A DNA stretch of 6,639 nucleotides, from positions 1 to 6,639 of the forward strand of contig DATDCV010000675.1 in NCBI GenBank assembly GCA_036524155.1, given 5' to 3'. This DNA is from DATDCV01 sp036524155 (lineage in GTDB: Bacteria; Verrucomicrobiota; Verrucomicrobiia; Limisphaerales; UBA8199). Below are positions 6,102 to 6,639 of this stretch, piece by piece (positions within the stretch are counted from its first letter, which is position 1; the number at the start of each line of letters is the position of its first letter). The position numbers were made by a program, and so were the translations under genes. A model generated the notes under the pieces. It had not been told where the DNA came from and did no database searches. It saw nothing but the letters and a program-made list of their open reading frames with translations.

Positions 6102-6172
6102 AAGGATTCATGACGTCCAGTATGGCACATCGGTTGTCTGTCCCGCGACTTGTCAATTTCGGGCCGGGGCGT

Positions 6173-6639
6173 ATGCTGCGGATTGTGAACGGTAAGTGGA
6201 CCAAAGCGTTGCCGTATGTATTCGTCGTACTGGCAGCTCTGTCGCGGTGGCCGGACTTGTTTCCGCCGAATTTCAGCGTGTTTTACGCGCTGGCATTTTG
6301 CGCGGGCGCGTTTTTTCCGCGACAAATCAAGTGGTGGCTGCCGCTCGGGACGCTGGTGGTAACAGACGCCGTGCTGAACCTCTACTATCTTTTCGTTCTA
6401 CACATCAACGCTTTCAACGCGGCGCAACTCTTCAATTATATTGCATTTGCGGGAATCGTCTGGTTCGGGACGCGGTTCAAACCGCAGGACCGGTTTCTGA
6501 AGCTGCTGTCCGGGGGTATCGTCGGCGCGATCCTGTTCTATCTGATCACGAACACGGCGGCCTGGTTGTTCAACCCCTTCGGCAATCCTGAATACACCAA
6601 AGACCTAATCGGCTGGCTGACCGCGCTGACGAAAGGCAC
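6173..6639 (+). CDS. DUF6580-like multi-pass membrane protein (partial, C-terminus off the right edge)
   Basis: The frame is open to the right edge, giving 155 codons so far. The product is hydrophobic with about five candidate membrane segments (roughly residues 11-25, 34-48, 54-74, 85-100 and 110-132). It resembles the DUF6580 'putative transport protein' family: PPNFSVFYALAFCAGAFF early on, WWLPLGTLVVTDAVLNLYY in the third segment, and LITNTAAWLFNP near the fifth. These resemble S-component-like membrane proteins, but no substrate is known and I do not assign one. I chose the ATG at 6173 because it gives the compact N-terminus MLRIVNGKWTKALPY; in-frame ATGs at 6110 and 6122 would add 21 or 17 residues without obvious character. 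The Shine-Dalgarno is weak (GGGGC). It follows a long palindrome and is probably transcribed separately from the oxidoreductase genes. Confidence 0.75.
   Translation, partial: MLRIVNGKWTKALPYVFVVLAALSRWPDLFPPNFSVFYALAFCAGAFFPRQIKWWLPLGTLVVTDAVLNLYYLFVLHINAFNAAQLFNYIAFAGIVWFGTRFKPQDRFLKLLSGGIVGAILFYLITNTAAWLFNPFGNPEYTKDLIGWLTALTKG

Noticed and set aside
6151..6178. TTGTCA ... TATGCT promoter-like pair before the membrane protein gene
   Set aside because: The putative -10 box overlaps the chosen start codon, so a transcript from it could not carry a ribosome-binding site for that ATG; likely coincidence.

Overview
The window looks like chromosomal DNA from a GC-rich bacterium of the Verrucomicrobiota/Planctomycetota type. 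Verrucomicrobiota (Limisphaerales/Pedosphaera-like) is my best guess. The reasons are the exported Gfo/Idh/MocA oxidoreductases (one with a textbook Tat signal), a secreted ThuA-domain protein, a DUF6580-like membrane protein, and short dispersed repeats of several families in most gaps between genes. This is judged from family resemblance only; no search was run.

Layout. On the minus strand are the N-terminal 171 codons of a zinc-dependent alcohol/polyol dehydrogenase (1-513, running off the left edge) and an RluA-family pseudouridine synthase (949-1725). The 435 bp between them hold no convincing gene: there is a degenerate GATnnACAC tandem repeat just upstream of the dehydrogenase start and a perfect CT/GA-rich hairpin. 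A 141-bp divergent gap (1726-1866) with a sigma70-like promoter candidate leads into four plus-strand genes: a secreted ThuA-domain protein (1867-2655), a Tat-exported Gfo/Idh/MocA oxidoreductase (2851-4248), a second Gfo/Idh-type oxidoreductase with a long, atypical N-terminus (4461-5981), and the start of a multi-pass DUF6580-like membrane protein (6173 to the right edge).

The ThuA protein and the two oxidoreductases probably form a carbohydrate-processing group. In rhizobia, ThuA and the Gfo/Idh protein ThuB act together in a 3-ketodisaccharide route, so an extracytoplasmic keto-sugar pathway is a reasonable hypothesis; the substrate cannot be read from the sequence. The RNA-modification gene and the membrane protein look like unrelated neighbours.

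The most notable non-coding structure is the repeat content: a 17-unit 8-bp tandem array (2635-2769) that supplies the last six codons and stop of the ThuA gene; a pair of inverted TCCGAAA-type repeats (4306-4362 and 4571-4628) that bracket and enter the 5' part of the second oxidoreductase ORF; and a 26-bp-stem palindrome (6042-6101) between the last two genes. I found no tRNA, rRNA, CRISPR array, transposase or clear new defence or mobile system.
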